64,000 nt of DNA, taken from positions 16,186,058 to 16,250,057 of the forward strand of contig CM059576.1 in the NCBI GenBank assembly GCA_030386875.1, written 5' to 3'. The stretch's first letter is position 1; the number at the start of each line of letters is the position of its first letter. A program made the translations under genes and the position numbers. Below the pieces are notes generated by a model. The model was not told the origin of the DNA. It did not search any database and worked only from the letters and a program-made list of their open reading frames with translations. This DNA is from Morinoia aosen (lineage: Eukaryota > Arthropoda > Malacostraca > Amphipoda > Talitridae). Below, piece after piece: positions 1 through 11,829 of this stretch.

Positions 1-414
1 AAGAACGTTTTACACAAATGACATTCTGCTTGCTAATGCATTGTTTTTGAGATATAACAATAATTACGTTCAGATAGGAATAACGTTGTATGGTTGGCTG
101 CTTAGTCGCCTCATTGTTGGGTCACGCCCACTTTTCTTGCGGGACACGCCCACTTTATAGCGCAAAAAAAACAGCGTCGGTTGGGTAAGTTTAGGTAAGC
201 TATTTTAGCTTGAATTACGTTAGTTTAGGTTTTTTATTTAACTCACCTAACATTATCTACCCGAACCTTAACAATCGTTACGTCAATTTTGTATTACAGC
301 ACGTTTATGTTAGTTCCTTCACTTTTATATACAACGTTCGTATGACTTCAAAGGTGAATAATTCAAAAATTATGCGTCCGCGAGCAGAATGTCATTCTTG
401 TAAACGTTTTTAAA
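1..414. repeat. Palindromic MITE-like element, left end cut by window
   Basis: The first ~33 bases match the reverse complement of ~383-414, sharing the core AATGACATTCTGCT, so the two ends form terminal inverted repeats. Inner blocks near 178-200 and 246-270 are also loosely inverted, so the unit folds on itself. Two exact CACGCCCAC boxes lie at 123-131 and 145-153; these resemble KLF/Sp1-type sites, but no function is shown. A 67-codon frame inside is not protein-like. The true left end may lie outside the window. Confidence 0.5.
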
Positions 415-420
415 TGCGTT

Positions 421-3400
421 TGTAGCGAACCTTCGGCACGCAACTCAGTATAAATTTCGGAAATTCTCAAAATGATCATTAAAAAATTCAGTAAAATAAA
501 TCCAACCATCAGAATAAAATTTCATTACGGAATTAATTAACTTCTATCCTCAATTCTATTAAAATTGTGCACTGAAAAATTCATTCTCTAAGAAATCACT
601 TTTGCGTTGTAACGAAACCCTCCATGACGCTGTGTCGGCAACATTCTCACTCGCACTAGCGCCACTCGTACCAAGTCATTGAAAGTGTGTGCACCGCGTG
701 TTTTCTCTGGTGAGAATTAAAGTATTGTGTGTGACTTTGCTGTTCTACGGGTAACTATATTTATGTATGATATGTAAACTATCAATAATATTATTGTGTA
801 TGTATTAAGAAAAATTGCCTAAATTTTCCAGAGTGCTAAACGCTTAGGATTTTCCTTGCCCAGAATTTGGGTTCCCCACAGGCCATTTTTCCTTGTGTAT
901 TGTTGTATATCCTATCTTAAAGTTCGTAGCAAACAATTCACGATTCAATGTAAAGCCATTTTTAGGGAGTTTTCCCCTTTTGTTCTTAAAATAATTTTAT
1001 TTCAACATTTCAATATGATGGCATTTTATTCAGGCTAGAAATTCTCCTTTTCTTAAAATGATTTTATGTCAACATTTCAATGTGATGTTATTTCTCTCAA
1101 GGTTAGGATTTCCCCCCCTTTGTATCAAAAAGAATTTATCATGCCAAAATTCAGTATGGTTATTTGTTTATCAAGCTAGAATTTCCCTTTTGTCAAAAAT
1201 ATTTTTGGCCCAATATTTCAAAATGTGTTTATGTTTTATCAAGTTAGGCTAGCACCAATTATTTTTTAGTCACAGATGTATTCTTCTGAATGCATCTAGT
1301 CCTGCATCAATTACCAATTATTGCCCCAACTGTGTTTCTAAATTAAATTAGGTAGATAATCAATTAGAAAAACACAAATAATTCTTGATTCTGAAGAATA
1401 GATAGTTAGTAAATTTAATTAAATAGTCATTGTACATTGTTTATTTCAGTTAGGAAAAACTGGAAACATGAGTTTTCTAGTTCAATTGCATTTAGCAAAT
1501 GCTGTAGATTTTTTTTACCATAATTGATTAATTAAGTGAGACCTAGGCTCAAAGGTTACTGCTCATGCCACCTTAGTTGTCCAGGCAAAGTTGCTGATGT
1601 GTTCAGGCCTCTAATCAATTGAATTGGAATAATCTATTGATCGCCATGGTCTCATTAGGGTTTTGCCATCTCTTGTGTGTTCCAGTTGTAATCAATTGTG
1701 TTCTCAAGTTTTGTATGTGTAGTAAGTCAGATCTATTTAATTAGTGGAATTCCCTTGAATTTTAGTCAATGTTTAAATGTCATATCGTGGGAAATGAAGC
1801 CATGATAGGTTATTTACACCATAGAGATTATATCCTCGGTAGTTACTTACCTCAAGTCGAGTCACATAAATAATCATTCTTTCCTGATCATTAACTGTAG
1901 CAAGAATTCCTATCATAATCACTTTATAGACAACTCTTACTATTGATTTTTGGTTAGGTCAATTTGTGTATATAAAATGTCAATAATTAGTCGTTACTTG
2001 ATTTAGCTAAATTAGGGTAATTATGCTTACCTCGGAAAGTCTCCGAATATTCTAAATTCCCAACTCCTGGAAATTCTAATCCAGAAATCATCCAACTATC
2101 TGATTTGGGGGTTAAATTTAGTGTAACCAGTAATTGGTCGCCCTCAACTGTAGCTACTTGCTCCTTTGACCTCTTGGCAATGGCGGCTACCTCCAGTGGT
2201 TGTTGTCATTATAACTCATAGGATGCCTAATACTATTCTGATAGGTATCCTCATGATCAATGTTCTCTAAATCCTTCTTGTGCTCTGATCCTCCTCCTCA
2301 TCTACCAATTCTGTGCACTTTGTGCATAGATTCCGCGTTCCCTCTACCCTTTTTCAAATGGTGCCTTCCTCTCTCCTCTCGTAGGACACCTTTCACGTTC
2401 AAGCCAAGGAGACCAGGGATTTCTCATATAATAATAAACAATAACAATAATTAGACTGCACGTGCCCTCTCTGGCACAATTTCTAGCTTAAGTCAAGTAA
2501 TCTTTATGACAATTCTAGCCTTAGTTATGACCAATACAGTCAGCCCTCGACGGCGGCTTAGCGTAAACGTTCGAATTAAACACTGCCAACTCTCAAGATA
2601 CTCATTGTAAATAGCAGTCAAAGCGTAGATTATTGGGCGGCAGAAGCCTTTAATATTAATGAAGACGAACTAACTTACATTGCCTACCCAGTAATATTCT
2701 TATCTCATGTATCAATCTTGCACTCCAATCCGGAGATGATCGTACACGACGCGTCACGATTAATAGTACCCGGAGAATACTAGTTGGGAAAAGAAGGGCA
2801 TGTAGGGAGATTCATGATTGTCCATACGAGTACTTATTGTTGCGACTGCCTCGCCCTTGTTCAGGCGCCAGAATTGGGCCGAGGCACCCGCATATAATCC
2901 TCTATTTGAGGCAATCCTGTAATTCAGCAGTAAAGCTCGCAGCCTGGCTTGCGTAGCGACTGTCTCTCCTTGTGTTATCATGCTTGAACAAGTAACCCAA
3001 ACTAATCTCCCGTACAGAAGATCCTGGGAGGCCGACACACAAACAATCACCTCCAACATTCAATCAACATCCCTCAAAACTCTGTTCGCCACACGGCTCT
3101 CAATTCAACTAAGCCACACGGCTACCAATCAACCACCCAAGCCTCAAGGCACTAGCAGAAAATAACTACCTCCTTCATATACGCATATAATCAAACTGTT
3201 ACCGCACCTGCGGAATATTACACTAACAAATCCACTCTCGCCGGGATCCACCCCGGATTCCCTCGAGCCGCGGCACCTGCTGAAGTGCGGCTACTCACTG
3301 GACCCGGATCTCCTTCCTCAAGAAGTGGACCCCCATACTGCTGCCGTAGTCACAGCACTCAGAGTCGTCAAAATAAACCCGAGGCGAGATTATCCAGTTC

Positions 3401-3658
3401 CTTCATTATCCTGCAGAGGTCAATAGTGCAAGTGAGAAAATAGATGCCAGGAAGGCAACTCGAATTACCCAAACAGAAACCCCTTCTGACTCAGATTCAT
3501 TCATTTGTTATCAATTAAGTGTGCTCTACCCCGAGCACTGGTGGCCCTTAAAAGAATAATAACATCCTCCTAGTTACTTGAGAAATTCCTCGCTATTCCA
3601 CCTTTAAAAAATTCAAACTCAATTAGTTCCCCAATTTGGGAGAAGTTCAAAGTTCATA
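421..3658 (+). repeat. 5' LTR of Gypsy-1 (3,238 bp)
   Basis: It repeats at 8592-11829 with an exact offset of 8,171 bases. At over 3 kb it is several times longer than most gypsy LTRs. It begins TGTAGCGAAC and ends TTCATA. It holds a block of four degenerate ~70-bp tandem units (970-1252). Small frames such as 2760-3059 on the minus strand occur in both LTRs, match no family I know, and are probably chance. The promoter and polyadenylation signals must lie here, but I cannot place them. Confidence 0.93.
970..1252 (+). repeat. Four degenerate ~70-bp tandem units inside the LTR
   Basis: Units start near 970, 1042, 1109 and 1182 (72, 67, 73 and 70 bp). Each opens with a pyrimidine block (TTTCCCCTTT-like), passes through an AT-rich core containing a CAACATTTCAATRTG-like block, and closes with a TCAGGCTAGAA-like or TCAAGTTAGGC-like block. 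The same array is at about 9141-9423 in the 3' LTR. Repeated units of this kind in LTRs are often enhancer-like, but nothing here proves a role. Confidence 0.65.
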
Positions 3659-3659
3659 T

Positions 3660-3671
3660 TGGTGACTATTA
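3660..3671 (+). promoter_or_regulatory. Putative primer-binding site of Gypsy-1
   Basis: One base after the 5' LTR the sequence reads TGGTGACTATTA. TGGTGAC is the start expected for priming by tRNA-Trp, as in CsRn1-type elements; the following bases diverge from that tRNA, so the match is short. Confidence 0.5.
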
Positions 3672-3848
3672 ATAGCATTAATACCAGAGTGTTTTTCACT
3701 TGCACAGTTGTCCTTTGTGGGTTGATGAGCGCATGCCAGTGCTGTCGACTTCTGTCGATGGTTGTCTTGAAGGAGGTAGTACTCTGCTCCTCATTATTCA
3801 GTAGTCAAACATAGCATTTCCTCCCTAAACTCTTCCCTAATAATAAGT

Positions 3849-4060
3849 TATTGCTACTGCAGCCTATTCTAACAAACTCTTCATGTTTTTCAATTGCTAC
3901 TGAAGCCACCTTTTTACAAAACTCTTCATGCATTTCCATTGCTACTGAAGCAAAAAAAAACCATAGGAGTTCTTCTAGGATTATTTCCAGTGCTACTGAA
4001 GCTCCTCACTAACAACCTTCGCAATTTCCATTGCTACTGCAGCACCATTGCTACTGAAGC
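3849..4060 (+). repeat. Recurrent TTGCTACTGAAGC motif in the gag leader
   Basis: The untranslated leader before gag contains about six copies of a short motif, TTGCTACTG(A/C)AGC, near 3849, 3892, 3939, 3990, 4031 and 4049, several preceded by TTTCCA. Spacing is irregular (18-54 bp). The leader of a retroelement is where packaging or translation-control signals lie, so the repeats may be protein-binding sites, but this is inference. Confidence 0.6.
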
Positions 4061-4104
4061 ACCATTTGCACCATTTGGAAACACCTGTGTCAAAATTAAA
4101 CAAA

Positions 4105-5049
4105 ATGACGACCCCAGAGGGCACGAATGATCACGCAAACTCCGCACTAAAATTGACACCCTTCGAAATTAACGGCATCGATGCCTGGTTCCTTCAATCA
4201 GAACAGTTTTTCGAAAGCCTGAACATAACGGACGAAAAGCGGATGTACTTTGCCCTAGTTAGGAGTTTACCCACGCAGGTGATAGATGACGTTTCCAGCT
4301 TCTTGGACCCTAACCTTGATAACCCGTATACCTGCTTAAAGAACGAAATGTTAAAAATTTACAGTAAGGATCGTTTTTCTCGGATTCTAGCCCTTTCGCA
4401 AAATCAATCAAATCAAAATCAATCCCCTATAGCGTTGCTCAAAAACATGAGACGCTTAGCGAAGGGCTATATGGACGACGAAACACTCAAAGCATTGTAC
4501 ATCCAGCGTTTGCCTGCTCACGTACGACCTTTCCTCATTTCCCCTAACGCCCCCGTGGCACTAAACGAGATAGCCCAATTCGCCGAAAAACTCCTCGATC
4601 CGGAAATATCGGGCCTGAATAGCCCAGTCACGCCCCCTGCAGTAAATCAAACTAGTAGTAGCAGTAATAGTAGCGGCAGCGCCACTGACGCGCTGCTACG
4701 AGAACTAGCTCAGCAAGTTGGAGCGTTAGTCGCTACCCAGCAAGCCGAGCGTGCCAACACTCGTGGAGATGTGCATGCGGTAACTCAACACCAAATACCA
4801 CCGCATCAGCACGCAAATTCTCACCCTCAAAACCCTCCTCCGTTTGACCGCCAGGCCCGTACAAATAGGTCATTCAATCAGTTTCAGAGGAACGACCCTA
4901 GACCCAACAATAGGCAGAGTCAAAATCCTCAAGCTAAGGATTTGTGCTGGTATCACCAGCAATTTTTACATATGGCCCGGAAATGTGAGGGTCCCACCTG
5001 CCCCATGTTTGCACTTCTTCATCAAAAAAACGGGTACAGCGCGGCGTAA
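4105..5049 (+). CDS. gag: Gag of Gypsy-1
   Basis: A 314-residue structural protein forming the particle and binding element RNA. I start at the ATG at 4105 (context CAAAATGA); the frame is open upstream to 4048 but without an ATG. The N-terminal two thirds fit a retrotransposon capsid (an FxIxGIDAWF-like start and a [13 protein letters not shown] segment that recurs in arthropod gypsy Gag). A Ser/Asn/Gln-rich linker follows. Near the C-terminus is the zinc motif C-x2-H-x9-C-x4-C, the CHCC type of CsRn1-clade Gag rather than the retroviral CCHC knuckle. The frame ends at TAA 5047-5049, 16 nt after the slippery heptamer that leads into pol. Confidence 0.87.
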   Translation: MTTPEGTNDHANSALKLTPFEINGIDAWFLQSEQFFESLNITDEKRMYFALVRSLPTQVIDDVSSFLDPNLDNPYTCLKNEMLKIYSKDRFSRILALSQNQSNQNQSPIALLKNMRRLAKGYMDDETLKALYIQRLPAHVRPFLISPNAPVALNEIAQFAEKLLDPEISGLNSPVTPPAVNQTSSSSNSSGSATDALLRELAQQVGALVATQQAERANTRGDVHAVTQHQIPPHQHANSHPQNPPPFDRQARTNRSFNQFQRNDPRPNNRQSQNPQAKDLCWYHQQFLHMARKCEGPTCPMFALLHQKNGYSAA

Positions 5050-5067
5050 GAGCGAGTCAGGCGCCGT
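5025..5067 (+). promoter_or_regulatory. Programmed -1 frameshift signal at the gag-pol junction
   Basis: The heptamer A AAA AAC lies at 5025-5031 with AAA and AAC as codons in the gag frame, the exact X-XXY-YYZ register for -1 slippage. Pol is in the -1 frame and open from the heptamer onward. After a 9-nt spacer, 5041-5047 (GCGGCGT) pairs with 5061-5067 (GCGCCGT): five Watson-Crick pairs flanked by two G-U pairs, with a 13-nt loop holding the gag stop region. A single slip makes a Gag-Pol fusion. Confidence 0.85.
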
Positions 5068-8000
5068 TGCTTACTAAACCGATATTGACTCGATGCCTCA
5101 CGATTTTTGACCCCTTAACCAGCATTAGATTCCTCATAGACACGGGTAGCGCTGTCAGCCTTATCCCGGCCTCCCAAATAGAGAAACAGGGTACGGGAAC
5201 CCCGAGCCTTAAAGCCGCAAACGGCTCACCCATCCTATGCTACGGCACAAAATCACTTACCTGCTCCCTCAATCTCAAACGTTCAATGGAGTTCGTGTTC
5301 ATAGTGGCGGATGTGGACACGGCCATCATTGGTGCAGACTTTCTGCAGAGGTTTGCGCTCGTGGTGGACGTGAGAAACGGATGCTTGTTTGATAGCGAAT
5401 CCAGTGAAAGAAGGCCTCTCCACTCGGTCAATATGGTGAACGTCACAGCAAACGTGACTTGCAACGTCACTATCACTTGCCCCTACGAACGGGTGTTGGC
5501 AGAATTCCCTGCCCTTTCCTTACCTAACGTAAACTCTAATCACAACACGCTGACGGAACACTATATTGAGACGAGTGGTCCGCCCGTTCACGCTAAAGTA
5601 CGGCGTCTTCTCCCAGACCGATTGCAGGAGGTAAAGTCTGAATTCCAGCGGATGATAGCTGATGGGACAGTTCGTATCTCAAAGAGTCCCTGGTCTAGTC
5701 CTTTGATCTTAGTGCCTAAAGCTAATGGCGAGACGCGGATCTGCGGGGATTATAGGATGCTTAACGCAGTCACCACACCCGATAGGTTCCCCATTCCCTT
5801 ACTGCAGGATTTCACTGCGAATCTCGCAGGGACAAAAATCTTCTCTAAAATAGATCTAAAACGAGCCTTCCATCAGATTCCGATGCACGAGAGTTCTATT
5901 AAAAAGACCGCTGTGTGCACGCCGTTTGGTCTGTTCGAGTATCTTCGCATGCCATATGGCCTGCGTAATGCTCCTCAGACCTTTCAGCGTCACATGACGG
6001 AAGTCCTTTCCGACCTACCCTTTTTGTACTGTTATCTTGACGATGTGCTAGTGGCCTCGGGGACGCCTGAGGAACATGTACATCATCTGAGAGAGCTTTG
6101 CAAACGACTAGCGTCGCACTCACTACTGATCAATCCAGAGAAGTGTGTGTTGGGAAAGAAGGAATTGACTTTCTTGGGTCACCACATTAGCGAGAGGGGA
6201 ATTAAGCCGCTTCCCGAAAGAGTGGCAGCCTTACGGAACTTTCCGAGACCAACGACCCAAAGACAGTTGCGCAGGTTCTTGGGATCGGTTAATTTTTACC
6301 ACCGATTCCTGAGGAACTGTGCAGAGACCCTTGCCCCGCTCACCTCCTTGATTAAACCTAAAAAAAGAGGCAAACCCGTTACGGTCGAGTGGACTGGGGA
6401 GGCAGAGAGAGCGTTCGAGCTCATCAAAGAGAGACTCGCTACTGCTACAGAATTAGCTTACCCACACCCTGAGGCAGAATTCAGCCTGTTGGTGGATGCG
6501 TCGAATATAGCGGTCGGTGCTGTGTTGCAGCAAACTGTAAATAATATCACTTCACCGTTGGCGTTTTTCAGCCGCAAGCTCTCCCCAACCGAACAACGTT
6601 ACAGCACGTTCGGGAGAGAGCTCCTAGCCATTTACTTAGCGGTAAAGCACTTTCGCTACACCCTTGAAGCTCGTCAATTCATAATTTACACCGACCACAA
6701 ACCTATACTCAACGCTATCCGAATGCCTCCCGAGCGCCATTCCCCTAGGGAAAGCCGGCACTTGAGTTTTATCGCGCAGTTCACGAGTGACATCAGGCAC
6801 ATCAAAGGCGAGGAAAATACGGTTGCTGATTGCTTATCGCGTGTGTACAGCGCGGTACTAAACCCGTCAGCACCCGAGTTCCGACCCTCAGTACAAGCGA
6901 TTTCGCTAGCCGATGTCATTCGTGCGCAGCAGTGCGACTTGGAAATCCATACCTTAATTGAGTGCCCCGACTCCTCCTTGAAACTCTCACTCAGAGAAGG
7001 CGTTTACTGTGACGCTGATCGGCCGAACCGTTATTACCTGCCTAGCAACTTGCGTTTGCCCGCCATTAAGCATTACCATAACTTGTCACATCCTGGGACG
7101 GATAGAACTTTCCGCCTAATCGCAGATCGTTTTGTCTGGCCCGGGATGCGTAGGGCTATAAGAGAGTTCGTTCGTCATTGCCCAGATTGCCAAGCAAGCA
7201 AAGTCACTCGGCACAACAAAGCCGCAATTCACCCTTGTGCATTTACCGGCAGCAAATTTGACGCAGTCAACCTAGATTTGGTAGGCCCCCTACCTATTTC
7301 TCGTGGGTATAGTTACTTACTTACCATGATCGATCGCTTCTCCCGCTGGGTCGAGGCTGTCCCCATCGCTAACATAACTGCAGAAACTGTAGCACGCACT
7401 TTTGTCGAAACGTGGATATCCCGGTTCGGAGTCCCTTTGAGCATAACGCATGATCGTGGGGTTCAATTCACTTCCGCCTTGTGGTTAGAGATCTCCAAAA
7501 TCTTAGGTTGCGCGAACATCTCGACAACGGCGTATCACCCCCAATCGAACGGACTCATCGAGAGGGTTCACCGCGACCTCAAAGCGGCATTACGCTGCTT
7601 AAAATGTCACCACGATTGGGTCGACAGGCTACCGATAGTATTACTTACTCTGAGGAACCTGTTTCGGCAGGATCAAAAGTGCACGTCCTCTGAACTGCTT
7701 TACGGGCAATCATTACGATTGCCGGGCGATGTTATCGATCCCACGTACCAAACCGATGAATCCCCCAGCCAAATCGCCGATTACGCAGCACGCCTAAAGC
7801 GCGTCATGAGCGAAGTAGTTTACATACCACCTCGCCTCCCTTCACCATCTGAAAGTTTAGACCCTTGCTTACAAAGTTGCACCCACGTTTACGTCCGGGT
7901 AGACGGAGTAAAGACCCCTCTGCGACGCCTCTATGATGGCCCCTTCAGGGTCCTCAAGAGGTCCCCGAAACATTTCATTATCGAAAGGGGTACCAAGAGC

Positions 8001-8438
8001 GACAGTGTCAGCATAGATCGTCTTAAGGCGGCGTTTTTGTCCCTTCCGGACGACACCCCCACACACTCTCGTGAACCACAACAACCCAGGCTGCAAATCA
8101 GCCCCAGGTCAACACCTGTCGAGCCTCCTGGGTTGCACCTGTCCGCATGGGCTAAGACCCTTCCTCCCACTATAGAGTGCAACGAGTTCGTAGTTCCCCC
8201 GTATACCGTTCAAAGAACGCCGTTGGAGACTAGGAATTCGGGTGCCTCCACCTCGGATAGCGCTTCTACTACTTTAACCCCCCATCACGGGAATCCCCCA
8301 GATACTCGGTCATTGTCCCAGTTGGGGATCCGAACGTCAACTTTCACAGCCCCCAAGCTTATTCCTCCTACAGCCCCCGAGTATTGTAGCGGGTCTGGCA
8401 GACCCCTTCGTCCGCCAGCTCGTTACGCGCAGTCGTAG
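5031..8438 (+). CDS. pol: Pol polyprotein of Gypsy-1 (PR-RT-RNase H-IN)
   Basis: An uninterrupted polyprotein, entered by the -1 frameshift. There is no ATG at its start; numbering here is from the TTG at 5067. Protease: DTGS at 25-28. Reverse transcriptase: fingers GDYRMLN ~228, [12 protein letters not shown] ~259, active site YLDD at 323-326. RNase H: first Asp in LLVDAS ~477, E in FGRELL, D in YTDHKP, and D in NTVADCLSR. Integrase: HHCC zinc domain (HYHNLSHPG to CPDCQ, 669-709), catalytic D737 (LDLVGPLP), D796 (THDRG) and E832, then a GPY/F-like module (YDGPFRVL). All key residues are present, so the protein could be functional. The C-terminal ~120 residues are Pro/Ser/Thr-rich tail. GC content is visibly higher than in the flanking host DNA. 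Confidence 0.95.
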   Translation, partial: RVQRGVRASQAPLLTKPILTRCLTIFDPLTSIRFLIDTGSAVSLIPASQIEKQGTGTPSLKAANGSPILCYGTKSLTCSLNLKRSMEFVFIVADVDTAIIGADFLQRFALVVDVRNGCLFDSESSERRPLHSVNMVNVTANVTCNVTITCPYERVLAEFPALSLPNVNSNHNTLTEHYIETSGPPVHAKVRRLLPDRLQEVKSEFQRMIADGTVRISKSPWSSPLILVPKANGETRICGDYRMLNAVTTPDRFPIPLLQDFTANLAGTKIFSKIDLKRAFHQIPMHESSIKKTAVCTPFGLFEYLRMPYGLRNAPQTFQRHMTEVLSDLPFLYCYLDDVLVASGTPEEHVHHLRELCKRLASHSLLINPEKCVLGKKELTFLGHHISERGIKPLPERVAALRNFPRPTTQRQLRRFLGSVNFYHRFLRNCAETLAPLTSLIKPKKRGKPVTVEWTGEAERAFELIKERLATATELAYPHPEAEFSLLVDASNIAVGAVLQQTVNNITSPLAFFSRKLSPTEQRYSTFGRELLAIYLAVKHFRYTLEARQFIIYTDHKPILNAIRMPPERHSPRESRHLSFIAQFTSDIRHIKGEENTVADCLSRVYSAVLNPSAPEFRPSVQAISLADVIRAQQCDLEIHTLIECPDSSLKLSLREGVYCDADRPNRYYLPSNLRLPAIKHYHNLSHPGTDRTFRLIADRFVWPGMRRAIREFVRHCPDCQASKVTRHNKAAIHPCAFTGSKFDAVNLDLVGPLPISRGYSYLLTMIDRFSRWVEAVPIANITAETVARTFVETWISRFGVPLSITHDRGVQFTSALWLEISKILGCANISTTAYHPQSNGLIERVHRDLKAALRCLKCHHDWVDRLPIVLLTLRNLFRQDQKCTSSELLYGQSLRLPGDVIDPTYQTDESPSQIADYAARLKRVMSEVVYIPPRLPSPSESLDPCLQSCTHVYVRVDGVKTPLRRLYDGPFRVLKRSPKHFIIERGTKSDSVSIDRLKAAFLSLPDDTPTHSREPQQPRLQISPRSTPVEPPGLHLSAWAKTLPPTIECNEFVVPPYTVQRTPLETRNSGASTSDSASTTLTPHHGNPPDTRSLSQLGIRTSTFTAPKLIPPTAPEYCSGSGRPLRPPARYAQS

Positions 8439-8577
8439 GGTGGTTAACTCTGTTCTGTCCTTCTCTCCTAATTTTCTTTGGCTATCACGGCCCTTGGGAA
8501 CTTCTTCGCAGTCTGTTATCTTTTCGCGTAATTGTCGGAGATCGGCTTCGCCGCTCCCAGACCTTTCGGTCTCCTTT

Positions 8578-8591
8578 GGGGGGAGGGTAGC
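8578..8591 (+). promoter_or_regulatory. Polypurine tract of Gypsy-1
   Basis: GGGGGGAGGGTAGC directly precedes the 3' LTR at 8592 and is the expected primer for plus-strand synthesis. Between the pol stop (8438) and the tract are ~140 bp without a frame; a 5-bp hairpin AGACC-TTTC-GGTCT sits at 8559-8572. Confidence 0.75.
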
Positions 8592-11500
8592 TGTAGCGAA
8601 CCTTCGGCACGCAACTCAGTATAAATTTCGGAAATTCTCAAAATGATCATTAAAAAATTCAGTAAAATAAATCCAACCATCAGAATAAAATTTCATTACG
8701 GAATTAATTAACTTCTATCCTCAATTCTATTAAAATTGTGCACTGAAAAATTCATTCTCTAAGAAATCACTTTTGCGTTGTAACGAAACCCTCCATGACG
8801 CTGTGTCGGCAACATTCTCACTCGCACTAGCGCCACTCGTACCAAGTCATTGAAAGTGTGTGCACCGCGTGTTTTCTCTGGTGAGAATTAAAGTATTGTG
8901 TGTGACTTTGCTGTTCTACGGGTAACTATATTTATGTATGATATGTAAACTATCAATAATATTATTGTGTATGTATTAAGAAAAATTGCCTAAATTTTCC
9001 AGAGTGCTAAACGCTTAGGATTTTCCTTGCCCAGAATTTGGGTTCCCCACAGGCCATTTTTCCTTGTGTATTGTTGTATATCCTATCTTAAAGTTCGTAG
9101 CAAACAATTCACGATTCAATGTAAAGCCATTTTTAGGGAGTTTTCCCCTTTTGTTCTTAAAATAATTTTATTTCAACATTTCAATATGATGGCATTTTAT
9201 TCAGGCTAGAAATTCTCCTTTTCTTAAAATGATTTTATGTCAACATTTCAATGTGATGTTATTTCTCTCAAGGTTAGGATTTCCCCCCCTTTGTATCAAA
9301 AAGAATTTATCATGCCAAAATTCAGTATGGTTATTTGTTTATCAAGCTAGAATTTCCCTTTTGTCAAAAATATTTTTGGCCCAATATTTCAAAATGTGTT
9401 TATGTTTTATCAAGTTAGGCTAGCACCAATTATTTTTTAGTCACAGATGTATTCTTCTGAATGCATCTAGTCCTGCATCAATTACCAATTATTGCCCCAA
9501 CTGTGTTTCTAAATTAAATTAGGTAGATAATCAATTAGAAAAACACAAATAATTCTTGATTCTGAAGAATAGATAGTTAGTAAATTTAATTAAATAGTCA
9601 TTGTACATTGTTTATTTCAGTTAGGAAAAACTGGAAACATGAGTTTTCTAGTTCAATTGCATTTAGCAAATGCTGTAGATTTTTTTTACCATAATTGATT
9701 AATTAAGTGAGAACTAGGCTCAAAGGTTACTGCTCATGCCACCTTAGTTGTCCAGGCAAAGTTGCTGATGTGTTCAGGCCTCTAATCAATTGAATTGGAA
9801 TAATCTATTGATCGCCATGGTCTCATTAGGGTTTTGCCATCTCTTGTGTGTTCCAGTTGTAATCAATTGTGTTCTCAAGTTTTGTATGTGTAGTAAGTCA
9901 GATCTATTTAATTAGTGGAATTCCCTTGAATTTTAGTCAATGTTTAAATGTCATATCGTGGGAAATGAAGCCATGATAGGTTATTTACACCATAGAGATT
10001 ATATCCTCGGTAGTTACTTACCTCAAGTCGAGTCACATAAATAATCATTCTTTCCTGATCATTAACTGTAGCAAGAATTCCTATCATAATCACTTTAGAG
10101 ACAACTCTTACTATTGATTTTTGGTTAGGTCAATTTGTGTATGTAAAATGTCAATAATTAGTCGTTACTTGATTTAGCTAAATTAGGGTAATTATGCTTA
10201 CCTCGGAAAGTCTCCGAATATTCTAAATTCCCAACTCCTGGAAATTCTAATCCAGAAATCATCCAACTATCTGATTTGGGGGTTAAATTTAGTGTAACCA
10301 GTAATTGGTCGCCCTCAACTGTAGCTACTTGCTCCTTTGACCTCTTGGCAATGGCGGCTACCTCCAGTGGTTGTTGTCATTATAACTCATAGGATGCCTA
10401 ATACTATTCTGATAGGTATCCTCATGATCAATGTTCTCTAAATCCTTCTTGTGCTCTGATCCTCCTCCTCATCTACCAATTCTGTGCACTTTGTGCATAG
10501 ATTCCGCGTTCCCTCTACCCTTTTTCAAATGGTGCCTTCCTCTCTCCTCTCGTAGGACACCTTTCACGTTCAAGCCAAGGAGACCAGGGATTTCTCATAT
10601 AATAATAAACAATAACAATAATTAGACTGCACGTGCCCTCTCTGGCACAATTCCGAGCTTAAGTCAAGTAATCTTTATGACAATTCTAGCCTTAGTTATG
10701 ACCAATACAGTCAGCCCTCGACGGCGGCTTAGCGTAAACGTTCGAATTAAACACTGCCAACTCTTAAGATACTCATTGTAAATAGCAGTCAAAGCGTAGA
10801 TTATTGGGCGGCAGAAGCCTTTAATATTAATGAAGACGAACTAACTTACATTGCCTACCCAGTAATATTCTTATCTCATGTATCAATCTTGCACTCCAAT
10901 CCGGAGATGATCGTACACGACGCGTCACGATTAATAGTACCCGGAGAATACTAGTTGGGAAAAGAAGGGCATGTAGGGAGATTCATGATTGTCCATACGA
11001 GTACTTATTGTTGCGACTGCCTCGCCCTTGTTCAGGCGCCAGAATTGGGCCGAGGCACCCGCATATAATCCTCTATTTGAGGCAATCCTGTAATTCAGCA
11101 GTAAAGCTCGCAGCCTGGCTTGCGTAGCGACTGTCTCTCCTTGTGTTATCATGCTTGAACAAGTAACCCAAACTAATCTCCCGTACAGAAGATCCTGGGA
11201 GGCCGACACACAAACAATCACCTCCAACATTCAATCAACATCCCTCAAAACTCTGTTCGCCACACGGCTCTCAATTCAACTAAGCCACACGGCTACCAAT
11301 CAACCACCCAAGCCTCAAGGCACTAGCAGAAAATAACTACCTCCTTCATATACGCATATAATCAAACTGTTACCGCACCTGCGGAATATTACACTAACAA
11401 ATCCACTCTCGCCGGGATCCACCCCGGATTCCCTCGAGCCGCGGCACCTGCTGAAGTGCGGCTACTCACTGGACCCGGATCTCCTTCCTCAAGAAGTGGA

Positions 11501-11829
11501 CCCCCATACTGCTGCCGTAGTCACAGCACTCAGAGTCGTCAAAATAAACCCGAGGCGAGATTATCCAGTTCCTTCATTATCCTGCAGAGGTCAATAGTGC
11601 AAGTGAGAAAATAGATGCCAGGAAGGCAACTCGAATTACCCAAACAGAAACCCCTTCTGACTCAGATTCATTCATTTGTTATCAATTAAGTGTGCTCTAC
11701 CCCGAGCACTGGTGGCCCTTAAAAGAATAATAACATCCTCCTAGTTACTTGAGAAATTCCTCGCTATTCCACCTTTAAAAAATTCAAACTCAATTAGTTC
11801 CCCAATTTGGGAGAAGTTCAAAGTTCATA
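8592..11829 (+). repeat. 3' LTR of Gypsy-1 (3,238 bp)
   Basis: Second copy of the LTR, with six substitutions seen relative to 421-3658 and no indel. It ends TTCATA and is followed by the target duplication CGTT at 11830. It carries the same four-unit tandem block near 9141-9423. Confidence 0.93.

Larger units (their letters stand above)
421..11829 (+). mobile_element. Gypsy-1: near-intact Ty3/gypsy LTR retrotransposon, CsRn1-like
   Basis: A complete element: 5' LTR, primer site, gag, pol, polypurine tract and 3' LTR, flanked by the 4-bp target duplication CGTT (417-420 and 11830-11833). The LTRs begin TG and end TA. The domain order PR-RT-RNase H-IN places it in Ty3/gypsy. The Gag Cys/His motif (C-x2-H-x9-C-x4-C) and a primer site beginning TGGTGAC are known features of the CsRn1 clade, which is primed by tRNA-Trp; the clade call is inference. 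No env-like frame follows pol. By eye the LTRs differ at only six positions (1542, 1927, 1972, 2482, 2484, 2594 in the left copy), about 0.2%, so the insertion is recent and could be active. Confidence 0.93.

Noticed and set aside
2760-3059. 99-codon minus-strand frame in the Gypsy-1 LTR (also at 10931-11230)
   Set aside because: Duplicated only because it lies in the LTR; no ATG-context, domain or codon pattern supports a protein.
8439-8577. env-like third ORF of Gypsy-1
   Set aside because: Only ~140 bp separate the pol stop from the polypurine tract; no signal peptide or membrane segment.
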